Numbered from the stretch's first letter, positions 33,452-45,353 are shown. The stretch: 64,000 bases of DNA from Mycolicibacterium fortuitum subsp. fortuitum (GCF_022179545.1 NZ_AP025518.1:124001-188000); one strand, 5' to 3'. Numbers and translations: made by a program. The notes: generated by a model not told the origin, from the letters alone.

Positions 33452-34992
33452 CTCCCGCCTCACCTCAGCTTGACGGTCCCTCGCGATACTGGGAGGACGT
33501 CCCCGACGAGTACGACTTGAAGCTGACGGAGATCACCGGCGCCCTCCCACAGGGGTTGACCGGAACGCTCTACCGCAATGGATCGGGCCGCTGGAATGTC
33601 GGCGAGTCCCGGGTGGACAGCCTGTTCGACGCCGACGGCATGGTGGTCGCCTTCGCGATCGACGGTGACGGTGTGCGGTTCAAGAACCGATTTGTCCGCA
33701 CGGAGCACTATCTGACGACCACCGCGGCGGGCCGGATGGTCAAGCGCGGCTTTGCCTACCAGCGTCCAGGTGGAATGCGGGCCAACGCATTCCGTCTACC
33801 CGCCAACACCGCCAACACCAACGTGATGATCGGCCAGGACCGCTTGCTCGCGTTGTGGGAAGGCGGGCGCCCGCACGGCTTGGATCTGGACACGCTCAAC
33901 ACGATCGGCATGTGCAGCCTCGACGGTGTACTCAAGGGCCCCATCGGCGCGTACTCGGCGCACTACACCTACGACGCGACCACTGACTCGCGGGTCAACT
34001 TCGGATTCGAGCCGTATTTTCCCCGCCTCGACCTGCGTCACATCCGCAATGCGCCGACCCGGGAGGAAAAGATCAGGCGTCTGCGCGAACTCGCCGGCGA
34101 GGCCATCCCGCGGGTTCGATTGCGCCTGTACGAGACCGACAATAGCGGCGCCACCCGGTACCTCCGCACCGTGCCCCTGCCGGGCATGGGGCTGCTGCAC
34201 GACATGGCGCTGACGCCCCGTTACGCGGTCTTCATGCTGTCTCCGCTGCGGATCAATCCCTGGGCTCTGCTCGGTCGGCAAACCTACTGGGATGCCATAA
34301 AGTTCAAGCAGAATGAACCGTCCTACTTCATCCTCGCCCCGCGCGACGGTGGCAAGGTCCGGACGATCGAGACAGACCCGTTCTATATGTGGCACTACGC
34401 CAACGCCTACGAGGACGGTGCCGACGTGGTGGTCGAACTACCCCGCTTCGCCCCCGAAACCTTCGGTGGGATGCAGGCCTGGGCGGCCGACAGTCGCAGT
34501 GACATGACGCAGTTGTACCGAGATGTTGCAGCCGAGGATGTGCCGGACACCGTCCGGCTCACCCGATTTCGCATCACACCCGACGACCGGGTCCTGGCTG
34601 AACCGCTGGCCCAGATGGGTTGCGAATTCCCGCAGATCGATCAACGCCGCTCCACACAGCCACACGCGGTGACCTACGTGACCGTGCCCAGCGACGGAGA
34701 GGGCAGCGGGGAAGGCATCGGCCGCTTCAACCATGCCGACGGCAGCGTGCAGACCTATTGCCCGGCCGGTCACAAACTCGTCGAGCCGATCTTCGTGCCG
34801 CGCCCGGATAGCGCAGCCGAAGCGGATGGCTGGGTGCTGACCGTGGGATACGACGAGGCCCAGCACCGCAGCAGGCTGATGGTGTTCGACGCGCCGCACA
34901 TCGATGCCGGACCGATCGCCGAGGCCTGGCTGCCGTTCCATCTGCCGATGAGCTATCACGGTGCATTCACAGACCGGGTGGCCAGGTTCTAG
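33436..34992 (+). CDS. Carotenoid cleavage oxygenase family protein
   Basis: The 518-aa RPE65/CCO-family protein has four iron-ligand histidines: His176 (SAHYTYD), His255 (LLHDMALT), His320 (MWHYANAYEDG) and His508 (SYHGAF). The N-terminal LYRNGSGRW and the VDSLFDADGMV segment are typical. It should cleave a double bond of an apocarotenoid or stilbene-like substrate with O2. The start may be the ATG at 33436 or 33445, both inside the inverted repeat. It lies 8 bp downstream of the tetR gene. Confidence 0.88.
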   Translation: MSFMAAPASPQLDGPSRYWEDVPDEYDLKLTEITGALPQGLTGTLYRNGSGRWNVGESRVDSLFDADGMVVAFAIDGDGVRFKNRFVRTEHYLTTTAAGRMVKRGFAYQRPGGMRANAFRLPANTANTNVMIGQDRLLALWEGGRPHGLDLDTLNTIGMCSLDGVLKGPIGAYSAHYTYDATTDSRVNFGFEPYFPRLDLRHIRNAPTREEKIRRLRELAGEAIPRVRLRLYETDNSGATRYLRTVPLPGMGLLHDMALTPRYAVFMLSPLRINPWALLGRQTYWDAIKFKQNEPSYFILAPRDGGKVRTIETDPFYMWHYANAYEDGADVVVELPRFAPETFGGMQAWAADSRSDMTQLYRDVAAEDVPDTVRLTRFRITPDDRVLAEPLAQMGCEFPQIDQRRSTQPHAVTYVTVPSDGEGSGEGIGRFNHADGSVQTYCPAGHKLVEPIFVPRPDSAAEADGWVLTVGYDEAQHRSRLMVFDAPHIDAGPIAEAWLPFHLPMSYHGAFTDRVARF

Positions 34993-34995
34993 AAA

Positions 34996-37146
34996 CTAGT
35001 TGGGCGCCAGGGCGCTTGCGGTCAGTCGGGCGATCACCGGCGCCAACAACTGGGCGTACTCGGCGGTGATGTGGTTGTCGTCGCGGAACACCAGGGTGTT
35101 ACCGACGATCACCGGGCAGCGTTCGGCGGTGCAGAAGTACTGGTCCAGCCGCGCGTACTGCCCGCCGCCGGCGTTGACCGCCGCGGTCTCGGCGGCAATG
35201 CCGTTGGCGTTCACGGCGATCGAGCGGTTGGGGGCGCACGCCGTGGCGTCGTCCATGTGTGCCGACAGGCAGGTCGGCACCGTCGTGTGCGGGTCGGGTA
35301 CCGGGCCGAGCACCAGCACCCGCGCCCCGGTGCCGCGCAACTGCGACACCAGTCGCGTCAGGCTGTCCAGCCAGGTCGGGTCATAGCTGACGAACCCGAA
35401 ATCGGCGCCGTAACGGCGAACCATGTCCAGCACGACCAGCGCGGGACGTTCCTTGGCGATCCGGGTCAGCACGTCCGCACGCCACTGCTTGCATTCGGTG
35501 AACTCGCGTTCGAGGTAGGGGCTGAGGATCGGCAGGTTCATGGGCGGGCAGGTGACCTTCGCGTAGGTCTCCAGCCGCCAATGCTGCTGCTGAGCGGCGG
35601 TCTCCAGGGCCGGTTGCCACATGCCGGCGTGCGAATCGCCGATCAGGGCCACCTTGGTGGGTGATGCCGTGTCGCCGGAGGAACAGTCCGGCACGGCGAC
35701 GTCCTTCCAGGACAGGACGCAGCCATTGACGAACACCTCGGGCTTGGTGATGTCGCCCAGTGGCGGTGAGAGATTCGAGGGCACCGCTTGCAGCTCGGCC
35801 GACGCGGCGACGGCCCCCTGTATCTGTTGTTCAGGCGTCAGCACCGTCGTCGGAGCGGCCGCCGGAGGTGGTCCGACCAAGGCGACCGGAACTGCCGCCG
35901 GTCCGGACGCCGTGGGCACCGGGCGTACCGCCAAGAGCACCAGCCCCGCGCAGACCGCTGTCGCGGTAGCGGTCGCGCCGACTGCCAGGCTGCGCCACGA
36001 CGAGCCCCGCAGCGCAGTGGCGAACCGGGCCGGGTTCTCGACCAGGTGCAGGGTCAAGATCGCCAAGCCTAAAGACATCACGATCATGGCCAGCCGGCCT
36101 GCCAGCCCCAGACTGTGACCGAACAGTGCGGGTGCCAACAGCAGCACCGGCCAGTGCCACAGGTACCAGGAGTACGACAACCGGCCGATGCCGCGCATCA
36201 CCGGCTTCGACAGCAGCCGGCCGACGCCGAGATCGGGTATCGCACAACCGGCCCCGATCACCAGAGCGGTGCCCATCACCGGAAGCAGGGCTGCCGTGCC
36301 CGGATAGGGCGTCGCAGTGCCGAACTGCGTGCAGGTGAGCAGGATCAGCGCCAGACCGCCCCAACCGACGAGCGCGGCACAGACCGGCGGCAGGCTGCGC
36401 CAGTGCGCCGCGGTCAAGGCGACCAACCCGCCGACGGCCAACTCCCAGGCGCGGGTGGGCAGGGAGAAGAACGCCCAGGGTGGCATCGTCTGGGTCCACG
36501 CCAGCGCCAGCATCAACGAGGCACCGGCGACCACGGCCAGCACGCATGCGTAGGGGACTGCTGACCGGGTGTCCCGGCCGTTGCGGGTCAGCAGCCAGGC
36601 GATGCCGAGGATCAGTGCGGGCCACAGCAGATAGAACTGTTCCTCCACGCCGAGTGACCAGTAGTGCTGTAGCGGGGACGCGGCTGCCTCAGTCCTCAGA
36701 TAGTCGGTGCCCTGGACCGCGAACCGGTAGTTCCCGGCGTACAAGGCGCTGGCGATCGCATCCGCCAGCACGGAGCGGGCCTGCAGCGGTGGCAGCAGGA
36801 CGGTGGCTGCCAACGATGTCACGACGAGGACCAGTGCGGCGGCGGGAAGCAGGCGGCGCGCACGCCCGGCGTAGAACTTGGGCATCCGCACCGTGCCCGT
36901 GTTCGCGGCCTCCCGCCACAACAACCCGGTGATCAGGAACCCCGACACGACGAAGAACACGTCGACGCCCACGAAGCCGCCGCCGAGTCCGGGCACGCCC
37001 GCGTGGAAGAGCACCACGGCGAGTACTGCGACGGCCCGAAGGCCCTCGATGTCGGGACGAAACTGTTTGTTCGACAGGGGTTTTCGCCCGCTCGCGGTGC
37101 TGCCGCGGCGGGCTGTGGGCTCCGCAAGGGTCGTCACTCTGTTCAC
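34996..37146 (-). CDS. OafA-type acyltransferase with SGNH domain
   Basis: The 716-aa protein has an N-terminal acyltransferase-3 domain of about ten membrane helices (FRPDIEGLRAVAVLAVVLFH, then FFVVSGFLITGLL and LGVEEQFYLLWP). A C-terminal extracytoplasmic SGNH domain begins near residue 500 (VALIGDSHAGMWQPALETAA) and ends with the DDNHIT catalytic Asp/His motif. It transfers acyl groups to cell-envelope glycans or lipids. GTG start at 37146; a second GTG lies 9 bp further in. It converges on the carotenoid oxygenase gene with a 3-bp gap. Confidence 0.88.
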   Translation of the reverse strand: MNRVTTLAEPTARRGSTASGRKPLSNKQFRPDIEGLRAVAVLAVVLFHAGVPGLGGGFVGVDVFFVVSGFLITGLLWREAANTGTVRMPKFYAGRARRLLPAAALVLVVTSLAATVLLPPLQARSVLADAIASALYAGNYRFAVQGTDYLRTEAAASPLQHYWSLGVEEQFYLLWPALILGIAWLLTRNGRDTRSAVPYACVLAVVAGASLMLALAWTQTMPPWAFFSLPTRAWELAVGGLVALTAAHWRSLPPVCAALVGWGGLALILLTCTQFGTATPYPGTAALLPVMGTALVIGAGCAIPDLGVGRLLSKPVMRGIGRLSYSWYLWHWPVLLLAPALFGHSLGLAGRLAMIVMSLGLAILTLHLVENPARFATALRGSSWRSLAVGATATATAVCAGLVLLAVRPVPTASGPAAVPVALVGPPPAAAPTTVLTPEQQIQGAVAASAELQAVPSNLSPPLGDITKPEVFVNGCVLSWKDVAVPDCSSGDTASPTKVALIGDSHAGMWQPALETAAQQQHWRLETYAKVTCPPMNLPILSPYLEREFTECKQWRADVLTRIAKERPALVVLDMVRRYGADFGFVSYDPTWLDSLTRLVSQLRGTGARVLVLGPVPDPHTTVPTCLSAHMDDATACAPNRSIAVNANGIAAETAAVNAGGGQYARLDQYFCTAERCPVIVGNTLVFRDDNHITAEYAQLLAPVIARLTASALAPN

Positions 37147-37229
37147 TCGAGTAACGATCGTCGCATGACTTGGGCTGTTGGCCCTGGATTTGCCGGGCCT
37201 GTTGTGCGCCTGTTGCTAGCCTCTTGCCG

Positions 37230-37652
37230 ATGGGGCGATCACGCATTGCGGCACTGGCAGTGCTCTGCGGCCTGCTTTCGAGTTGTTGCGCGCCGACTGA
37301 GCCCACCACATCACCGGTGGCGCCGTCGGCATCGTCGACGAAGTCGGCGGCAGCGGACGGCACGTGTGACCTGAGCGGGCTTCCGCCCGAGGCCGACAAG
37401 ACGGTTGAGCTCATCCAAGCCGGCGGGCCGTTTCCCTATCCGCGTAACGACGGCGTCGTCTTCGGAAACTACGAAGGCCGATTGCCCAAACATGAGCGCG
37501 GCTATTACCACGAGTACACAGTTCCGACGCCCGGCAGCAAGCACCGCGGCAAGCGGCGCATCGTCACCGGTGGAGCGCCGCAGAACGATCCTCCCGAGTA
37601 CTACTACACCGGCGATCACTACGAATCGTTCTGCCTGATCGGAGGCATGTGA
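37230..37652 (+). CDS. RNase Sa/barnase-type guanyl ribonuclease, predicted lipoprotein
   Basis: The 140-aa protein has a signal peptide with lipobox LSSC at residues 16-19, a linker, then a microbial ribonuclease domain from about 45. It closely follows RNase Sa: LPPEADKTVELIQAGGPFPY, YYHEYTVPTPGSKHRGKRRI and YYTGDHYESF. The catalytic residues are Glu95, Arg110 and His130; Cys46 and Cys135 may form the RNase Sa disulfide. ATG at 37230; the frame is open upstream but shows no homology. It is followed by its barstar inhibitor with a 4-bp overlap. Export as a lipoprotein suggests a role against competitors or in the envelope. Confidence 0.88.
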   Translation: MGRSRIAALAVLCGLLSSCCAPTEPTTSPVAPSASSTKSAAADGTCDLSGLPPEADKTVELIQAGGPFPYPRNDGVVFGNYEGRLPKHERGYYHEYTVPTPGSKHRGKRRIVTGGAPQNDPPEYYYTGDHYESFCLIGGM

Positions 37653-37927
37653 AAACGTATCGGGTCGACGGGTCCAAGGTGAGCTCCAAGGCGGACTTCT
37701 TCGCCGAGTTGGGCCGGGCGGTCAACGGCGACGACGGCTACTTCGGATCCAATCTGGACGCGCTGGCCGATTGTCTGCGCGGCGGGTTCGGCACCCCGGA
37801 CAACCGCAAGTTCCGGTTCGTCATGACGTCCTACCGCGATATCAAAGAGGCTCTCGGGCAAGAAACCTGGAGCACTGTGTTGTCGATCTTCGCCAACGAA
37901 GGCGTCGACTTGTGGCTGGAGAATTGA
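37649..37927 (+). CDS. Barstar-family ribonuclease inhibitor
   Basis: The 92-aa protein matches the barstar family: an early strand (YRVDGSKVSSKADFFAELGR), the central DDGYFGSNLDALADCLRGGF and the C-terminal SIFANEGVDLWLEN. It should bind the upstream RNase in the cytoplasm and protect the cell before export. The GTG start overlaps the RNase stop (GTGA) with GGAGG as ribosome binding site, which ensures coupled translation. Confidence 0.9.
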   Translation: MKTYRVDGSKVSSKADFFAELGRAVNGDDGYFGSNLDALADCLRGGFGTPDNRKFRFVMTSYRDIKEALGQETWSTVLSIFANEGVDLWLEN

Positions 37928-38133
37928 CCGCCGGCGCGTTCAGCAAAGCTGGCCTGTGACGGCTTACGCGCGTCCGACGGGGGCGAAAGCGCGCCGGCCG
38001 GGAACTGGCAACGAGGTTGTGCGGCAAGGGCGTTGACCGCAGACGCGGGGCCCGCAAAAAGTGGTTACGCTGGCGTTCTGCGCGCCGTCAGGTGCGGGAG
38101 ACTTGGCGAGCAATAGGCGGGAGCGACGCGCGC

Positions 38134-38667
38134 GTGACCGAAGTACCGGCGAATGAGACGACGTGGCTGATGGCCCGCACCGAGGGATCGGCTCGCCTGT
38201 GGCAAACGGACTCGCGGGGAATGGCCGCCGCGTTGCCGTATTTCCGTGCCACGGTGACCCACTTCGTCGCACTCGGTGGTGGCACGCTATCGCCGAGCCA
38301 AGGGGCCTGCGACGGCTTCACAGCTGTCTTCGACCGCGCGACCGACGCGGTGTCCTGCGCGCTGTATCTGCAGCTGACGCCGTTGGATCCGTTTGAGCTG
38401 TGTATCGGTGTGCACAGCTCAGCTCCCGGCACCGAGCGGCTGCGCGACATCGCCCATGGTGGGCAGACCCTGATATCGGGCACGACGGCGTCCTCGGTGG
38501 CCGGTGATCTACCGTCCGGCGCCACACTGAAATACCTCGGCGATCAACGCATGGGGGACACAGAGCCGTCCGAGCGCCTGATGCAGCTGTGCCATCCGGG
38601 TTTACGCCGATACCTGCGGCCCCTGCACATGCCGAATGCTGTTCTGGCCGAGATCCTGGTGAACTGA
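38134..38667 (+). CDS. Degenerate class III adenylate cyclase-like domain protein
   Basis: The 177-aa protein resembles the N-terminal cyclase-like domain of mycobacterial LuxR/AAA proteins: RTEGSARLWQTD, FDRATDAVSCALYLQL, LRDIAHGGQTLISGTTAS and MQLCHPGLRRYLRP. The first metal-binding Asp is lost (ARTEGS instead of DVEGS), the GEGDS loop reads GACDG, and several residues after GVHSS are deleted, so catalysis is unlikely. It has no AAA or LuxR part. The GTG at 38134 follows ggcgggagcg. Confidence 0.75.
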   Translation: MTEVPANETTWLMARTEGSARLWQTDSRGMAAALPYFRATVTHFVALGGGTLSPSQGACDGFTAVFDRATDAVSCALYLQLTPLDPFELCIGVHSSAPGTERLRDIAHGGQTLISGTTASSVAGDLPSGATLKYLGDQRMGDTEPSERLMQLCHPGLRRYLRPLHMPNAVLAEILVN

Positions 38668-38672
38668 CCGGA

Positions 38673-39752
38673 TCAGTTGAAGGCCAGCCAGCTGGGCAGC
38701 GCCCGCTCGCGTGAATCGCACAGCACCTGACGGGTGTCGCAGTTCCCGCGTGGTGAGCCTGCACCGCTCCACATGCCGCCGGTGTCGCGCCGCAAGACGA
38801 TCGCCGAGGAGCCGCCACCGTCGAGGAGTATCGCGTTGTCGGCGCCCAAGCCGCGGAACAGATCCTGGATGTTGTCCGGCGTGTAGCTGCCACCCTGGAA
38901 GACGAAGAGCTGGTCGGCGGCCCGGTTGTAGCCGACCGCGGTACGGGCCGCGCTGGGGCCGTTGTCGTTGAGCTGACCGGTGTCGCCAGGCGCGAGAAGC
39001 CCGATTCCGGCCACGGCGACGAACCGGGTGTTCTGATCGAGCAGCCGCTGGATCACGGGTGTGGCCGAGTCGTAGTCGTCTTTGCCCTTGGGCATCACCA
39101 CATACGGCGCGCCGCCCATGGGCAGGATCATGGTGGCCAGTGCGGACCAGTGCTCGTTCCCGCCGGACAGGCCCTGCTTGCCGGCGTAGGCCAGGGTGCC
39201 GGTGACAGCGGCGTTGGCCCGTCCCTGGCCGCGGGTGTTGTCGACGTAGGCGCCCAGTGGTGACGAGCACTTGGTGTCACGCCACGAGCCGCCCTGCTGG
39301 GGGCGCACGTCGAAGAAGTTGGCGTTGACCGCGATCGTCGGCTGCCCGAGCACCTGCCAGGCAGCCAGTGGCGCATAGGTTTCCGACGCCTGCCAGAGGC
39401 CCTCGCTGGTACGGGCGCCGGGGGTGCGTTCACAGCGGGATTGATAGCCCTGATGGCTGTCGACGAGCAAGCGGGGATTGAGCCGGCCGGAGGCATTCTT
39501 CATGGCCATCAGGTGGCCGCCGTTGTTGAGCGTGTACGCCCGGCCGTCGGCGGCCAGGAACGGCGCCGCGAACTGGCCGCCGAAGTTGTAGACGAGGTAA
39601 GCGCCCTTGGTGTTGGCGATGGCCCCGAGCAGCAGCGCCCGGGCGTCCTCGGCGCGTGCGACAGGGGAGCCGGTGGTGGCTAATGCCGCGCAGACGGCAA
39701 CGGCGGCCGCAGTGGCGACCGCACGCTGGAAGAGTTTTGCCAGGCCTGGCAC
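38673..39752 (-). CDS. Exported phosphodiester glycosidase (NAGPA-domain) protein
   Basis: The 359-aa protein has a signal peptide (cleavage near ARA-E, residue 34) and a NAGPA/DUF2233 domain: VNANFFDVRPQQGG, then RTAVGYNRAADQLFVFQGG and GLGADNAILLDGGGSSAIVL. The domain hydrolyses phosphodiester-linked sugars or acts on exopolysaccharide. Six cysteines in the mature part could form disulfides outside the cell. Stands alone between the cyclase-like gene (convergent, 5-bp gap) and the manganese transporter gene. Confidence 0.83.
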   Translation of the reverse strand: MPGLAKLFQRAVATAAAVAVCAALATTGSPVARAEDARALLLGAIANTKGAYLVYNFGGQFAAPFLAADGRAYTLNNGGHLMAMKNASGRLNPRLLVDSHQGYQSRCERTPGARTSEGLWQASETYAPLAAWQVLGQPTIAVNANFFDVRPQQGGSWRDTKCSSPLGAYVDNTRGQGRANAAVTGTLAYAGKQGLSGGNEHWSALATMILPMGGAPYVVMPKGKDDYDSATPVIQRLLDQNTRFVAVAGIGLLAPGDTGQLNDNGPSAARTAVGYNRAADQLFVFQGGSYTPDNIQDLFRGLGADNAILLDGGGSSAIVLRRDTGGMWSGAGSPRGNCDTRQVLCDSRERALPSWLAFN

Positions 39753-39815
39753 GAACTACACAATAACCACACAGGTAACTCTGTCAACATACGTAACAGC
39801 CTGGTCACGGTTGGG

Positions 39816-40547
39816 TCAAGGGGCGATCGCCCCGGAGTGATCGGTGTTAGCTGAACCGGCCGCATCGGGCTTGCGCAGGACGGCCGGCCGCAAATGTGCG
39901 GGCAATGCCCGCAGGCCCGCCGCGCACAGCGCGGTCACGGCGATCGCGCCCGCCGTGGTCGCCCAGGCCGGGGTCGCCGGGAACGCGCCCTCCAGCAGCA
40001 TCGCCAGGCCGAAGATCACGAACAATGCCGCGGCACCCAGTTGGATCACCCGCTCGGGCAGGTGCTTGCCGGCGATCGCCCCGACGATGATGGCCAGCGC
40101 GTCGGCGGCCACCATGCCGATCGTGGAACCGATCCACACCCCCACCCAGTCGTTGTCGGCGGCCAGGGTGATGGTCGCGAGCATCGTCTTGTCGCCGAGT
40201 TCGGCGAGCAGGAATGCCGAGGTGACGGTGAAGAACGCCGGGGCGGTCGAACGCTGGACCCGGGTCGCCTCGTCATCTGTCAGCTTGTCGCCACGCAACG
40301 TCCACAGACCGAAGAACACGAACGCCACGCCGGCGAGGATGCCGAGCAGGTGGGTCGGCAGGGCCGCTCCCAGGTAATGGCCGACCCCGACGGAGATCAG
40401 ATGCACCGCGGTGGTGGCGGCGGTGATACCGATGAGCACCACCCACCACCGGTAGCGCAGGGCAAAGGTCATGGCCATCAATTGCGACTTGTCGCCGAGT
40501 TCGGCGACGAAGATGACGGCGAAGCTCAAGAGCAGTGCGGCAAGCAC
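39816..40547 (-). CDS. TMEM165/GDT1 (UPF0016) family manganese transporter
   Basis: The 243-aa protein has six to seven membrane helices and two copies of the family motif E-L-G-D-K-[ST]: FVAELGDKSQLMAM near residue 14 and LLAELGDKTMLATITLA near 114. Members export Mn2+ (or Ca2+). The GTG start follows gaggag. A yybP-ykoY riboswitch lies 76-180 bp upstream, which strongly supports a role in manganese detoxification. Confidence 0.9.
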   Translation of the reverse strand: MLAALLLSFAVIFVAELGDKSQLMAMTFALRYRWWVVLIGITAATTAVHLISVGVGHYLGAALPTHLLGILAGVAFVFFGLWTLRGDKLTDDEATRVQRSTAPAFFTVTSAFLLAELGDKTMLATITLAADNDWVGVWIGSTIGMVAADALAIIVGAIAGKHLPERVIQLGAAALFVIFGLAMLLEGAFPATPAWATTAGAIAVTALCAAGLRALPAHLRPAVLRKPDAAGSANTDHSGAIAP

Positions 40548-40622
40548 TCGACAACTCCTCGGTCGTTGGCTGCCGTTCGGGGGATTCAGACGCCTCCGGC
40601 CGGCAAACCACTGGTCTACGGC

Positions 40623-40727
40623 CGAAGGTCTCGCCCACCGGCGGTGACCGGTTCGGATAACCGGGCCGCTGTTGCATCGCTGCGCGGCCAGTATGTCGAA
40701 TATCCGATTGGGGGCTACTCCCCTTCG
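40623..40727 (-). ncRNA. yybP-ykoY manganese riboswitch
   Basis: Read on the minus strand, the leader has the two conserved elements of the family: AAGGGGAGTAGC (40725-40714) and GAGACCTTCGGC (40632-40621). CGAAGG (40727-40722) pairs with CCTTCG (40628-40623) to close stem P1. The middle contains further pairing potential around GGTTATCCGAACCGG. Downstream, toward the gene, lies a GC-rich segment that could be the expression platform. The gene it precedes belongs to the best-known class of targets. No covariance search was run. Confidence 0.82.
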
Positions 40728-40749
40728 CTGTCACCCACCATACGCACGC

Positions 40750-40779
40750 CGGACGGGACGATGCAAACCGTCCCGTCCG
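40750..40779. terminator. GC-rich hairpin between uvrA-like gene and riboswitch
   Basis: Eleven-bp perfect arms, CGGACGGGACG and CGTCCCGTCCG, enclose ATGCAAAC. It lies 69 bp after the end of the uvrA-like gene and just before the riboswitch on the same strand. No U-tract is visible, as is common for mycobacterial terminators. Confidence 0.6.
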
Positions 40780-40847
40780 AAAGTGCTTATTCGACAATAA
40801 GTTTGGTGATCAACACCAGAAAGTTCGGGTTCCCTGAAGATGTTGGT

Positions 40848-43211
<2,364 letters not shown>

Positions 43212-43214
43212 CGG

Positions 43215-43634
43215 CTAGCGCGACTCCTGGATTCGGACCATGTTGCCTGCGGGATCGCGAAGAGCGCAGTCCCGCACGCCGTATGGCTGCTCAGTTGGTT
43301 CCTGGACCACTTCGACGTCTCCGGCCTGCACTTTTTCGAATGTACTGTCGAGGTCTTTGGTGGCGAGCAGCAGTGTTCCGAAAGTGCCCTTTGCCATCAT
43401 CTCGGCGATGGTGCGGCGTTCGTCGTCGGTGAGGCCGGGGGTGGCAAACGGCGGGTAGAGCACGACGGAGGTGTCGGGCTGGTTCGGCGGCCCCACCGTG
43501 ATCCAACGCATCTTGTCCTTGCCGACATCGAGGCGGACCTCGAAACCGAGAACGTCGCGGTAGAACGCGAGCGACTCTTCCGGATCGTCGAGCGGGAGCA
43601 TGCTGGAGTGGATGGTGATGTCTGTGCTGTTCAT
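43215..43634 (-). CDS. VOC/glyoxalase-family protein
   Basis: The 139-aa protein has the two beta-alpha-beta-beta-beta units of the VOC fold: MLPLDDPEESLAFYRDVLGF, then FGTLLLATKDLDSTFEKVQA and RDCALRDPAGNMVRIQES. The C-terminal Glu is the usual metal ligand. ATG at 43634; the longer frame upstream is antisense or in the AraC gene. It lies 5 bp after the AraC-type regulator, forming a regulator-VOC operon that extends toward the uvrA-like gene (3-bp gap). Confidence 0.87.
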   Translation of the reverse strand: MNSTDITIHSSMLPLDDPEESLAFYRDVLGFEVRLDVGKDKMRWITVGPPNQPDTSVVLYPPFATPGLTDDERRTIAEMMAKGTFGTLLLATKDLDSTFEKVQAGDVEVVQEPTEQPYGVRDCALRDPAGNMVRIQESR

Positions 43635-43639
43635 GTCGT

Positions 43640-44074
<435 letters not shown>

Positions 44075-44090
44075 ATCGGCGATCGTACGA

Positions 44091-45353
44091 CTAGGCCGGC
44101 GGTGCCAGCCGATACACCGCCCCGGCGTAGTCGTCGGTGATGTACACCGCGCCATCGGGCCCGGAGACGGCGGCGACCGGCCGCCCCCAGCGCGTGCCGT
44201 CGTCGGCCTGAAAACCGCCGACCAGAGTCTGTTGCGGGCCCAATGTGCCGTCATCCCAACCGAAGAACGACACCTCGGGCGCCTGAGGCGACCGCCGGTT
44301 CCACGAACCGTGCACCCCGACGAGCGCTCCGGAACCGTAGGGCGCGGGCAACTGTGCGAAACTCATTCCCAGCGGGGCGGAATGTGCGCCGAGAGTCTGC
44401 TCGACGGGTGGCAGCGCCGCGCAGTCCATCTTGCTGCCGTCGGGGTTGGTCTGCATGTCCCGGATGAACCCGGCCGGCGGTGCTCCATCGGGATTGCAGA
44501 ACGGCCAACCCAATTCGCGCCCCTGGCTCAACTTGGCGACCGACTCCGGCGGATGGTCGTCGACATAGTCCTGGCGCACCCGGCCCTGCGGATCGGCCAC
44601 GTCGTCGCGGTTGTTCACCGCCGTCCACAACGAGCCGTCCGGGGCGAACGCCAGCCCCGTTCCGTTGCGGACGCCGGTGGCGAACGGGGTGACGGCCCCG
44701 CCGCCGGGCGGCACCCGCATGACCGTGGCCCGCGGTGGGGTGGCAATGCGGTCCTCGGCCGAGATGTTGCCCGTCGAACCGATCGAGAAGTACACCGCGC
44801 CATCGGATCCCACGACCACGCTCTTGAGCGCGTGCGCATAGGCACCGTGCAGGTCCGGGCTCTTGGCGTCAGGCAGGTTACCGGCGATGGTGCGACGATT
44901 GACTGCCCTGCCGTCGACGTAGTCATAGGTGTCGACGCGGTTGCTCTCGGCCACATACAACGTCGAGCCGGCGAAGTACATGCCGTGCGGCTGCTCCAGC
45001 CCGTCGAGCAGCGTGCGCTGGTCCGGACGCACCGTCAGCACCTGCCCGGTAGCGGGAACCGACACCAGCAAGGCGCCGTCGGGGGCGAACGCGGCCATCC
45101 TGGCCTTGGGGACCCGGGCGATCACCTCGATGGTCCAGCCTGCGGGTATCTGGGCCCGGCGAGGTTCGTCCAGCGGGGACTGGGCGAACTGCTCGGGCAC
45201 TTGGACAAGCACCGAGGCCAGGCCCGCGGGTGGACGTTCAGAGGTCGAGGCCGAGGGTGTCGGCGGAGCTCCGGTTTCGGGCTGGGACCCACACGCGGTC
45301 AGGGCGACCGCGGTCATGAGTGCGATCGCGCTACGCGCCGCCCAAACCCGCAT
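44091..45353 (-). CDS. Lipoprotein of the glucose/sorbosone dehydrogenase beta-propeller family
   Basis: The 420-aa protein has a lipobox LTAC at residues 18-21 and a six-bladed propeller pattern: AFAPDGALLVSVPATGQVL, DLHGAYAHALKSVVVGSDGA, TGLAFAPDGSLWTAVNNRDD, LGWPFCNPDG and GPDGAVYITDDYAGAVYRL. Relatives bind PQQ or act as sugar dehydrogenases or as sensory propellers in the envelope. It overlaps the pirin gene by 23 bp in the same direction. Confidence 0.83.
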   Translation of the reverse strand: MRVWAARSAIALMTAVALTACGSQPETGAPPTPSASTSERPPAGLASVLVQVPEQFAQSPLDEPRRAQIPAGWTIEVIARVPKARMAAFAPDGALLVSVPATGQVLTVRPDQRTLLDGLEQPHGMYFAGSTLYVAESNRVDTYDYVDGRAVNRRTIAGNLPDAKSPDLHGAYAHALKSVVVGSDGAVYFSIGSTGNISAEDRIATPPRATVMRVPPGGGAVTPFATGVRNGTGLAFAPDGSLWTAVNNRDDVADPQGRVRQDYVDDHPPESVAKLSQGRELGWPFCNPDGAPPAGFIRDMQTNPDGSKMDCAALPPVEQTLGAHSAPLGMSFAQLPAPYGSGALVGVHGSWNRRSPQAPEVSFFGWDDGTLGPQQTLVGGFQADDGTRWGRPVAAVSGPDGAVYITDDYAGAVYRLAPPA

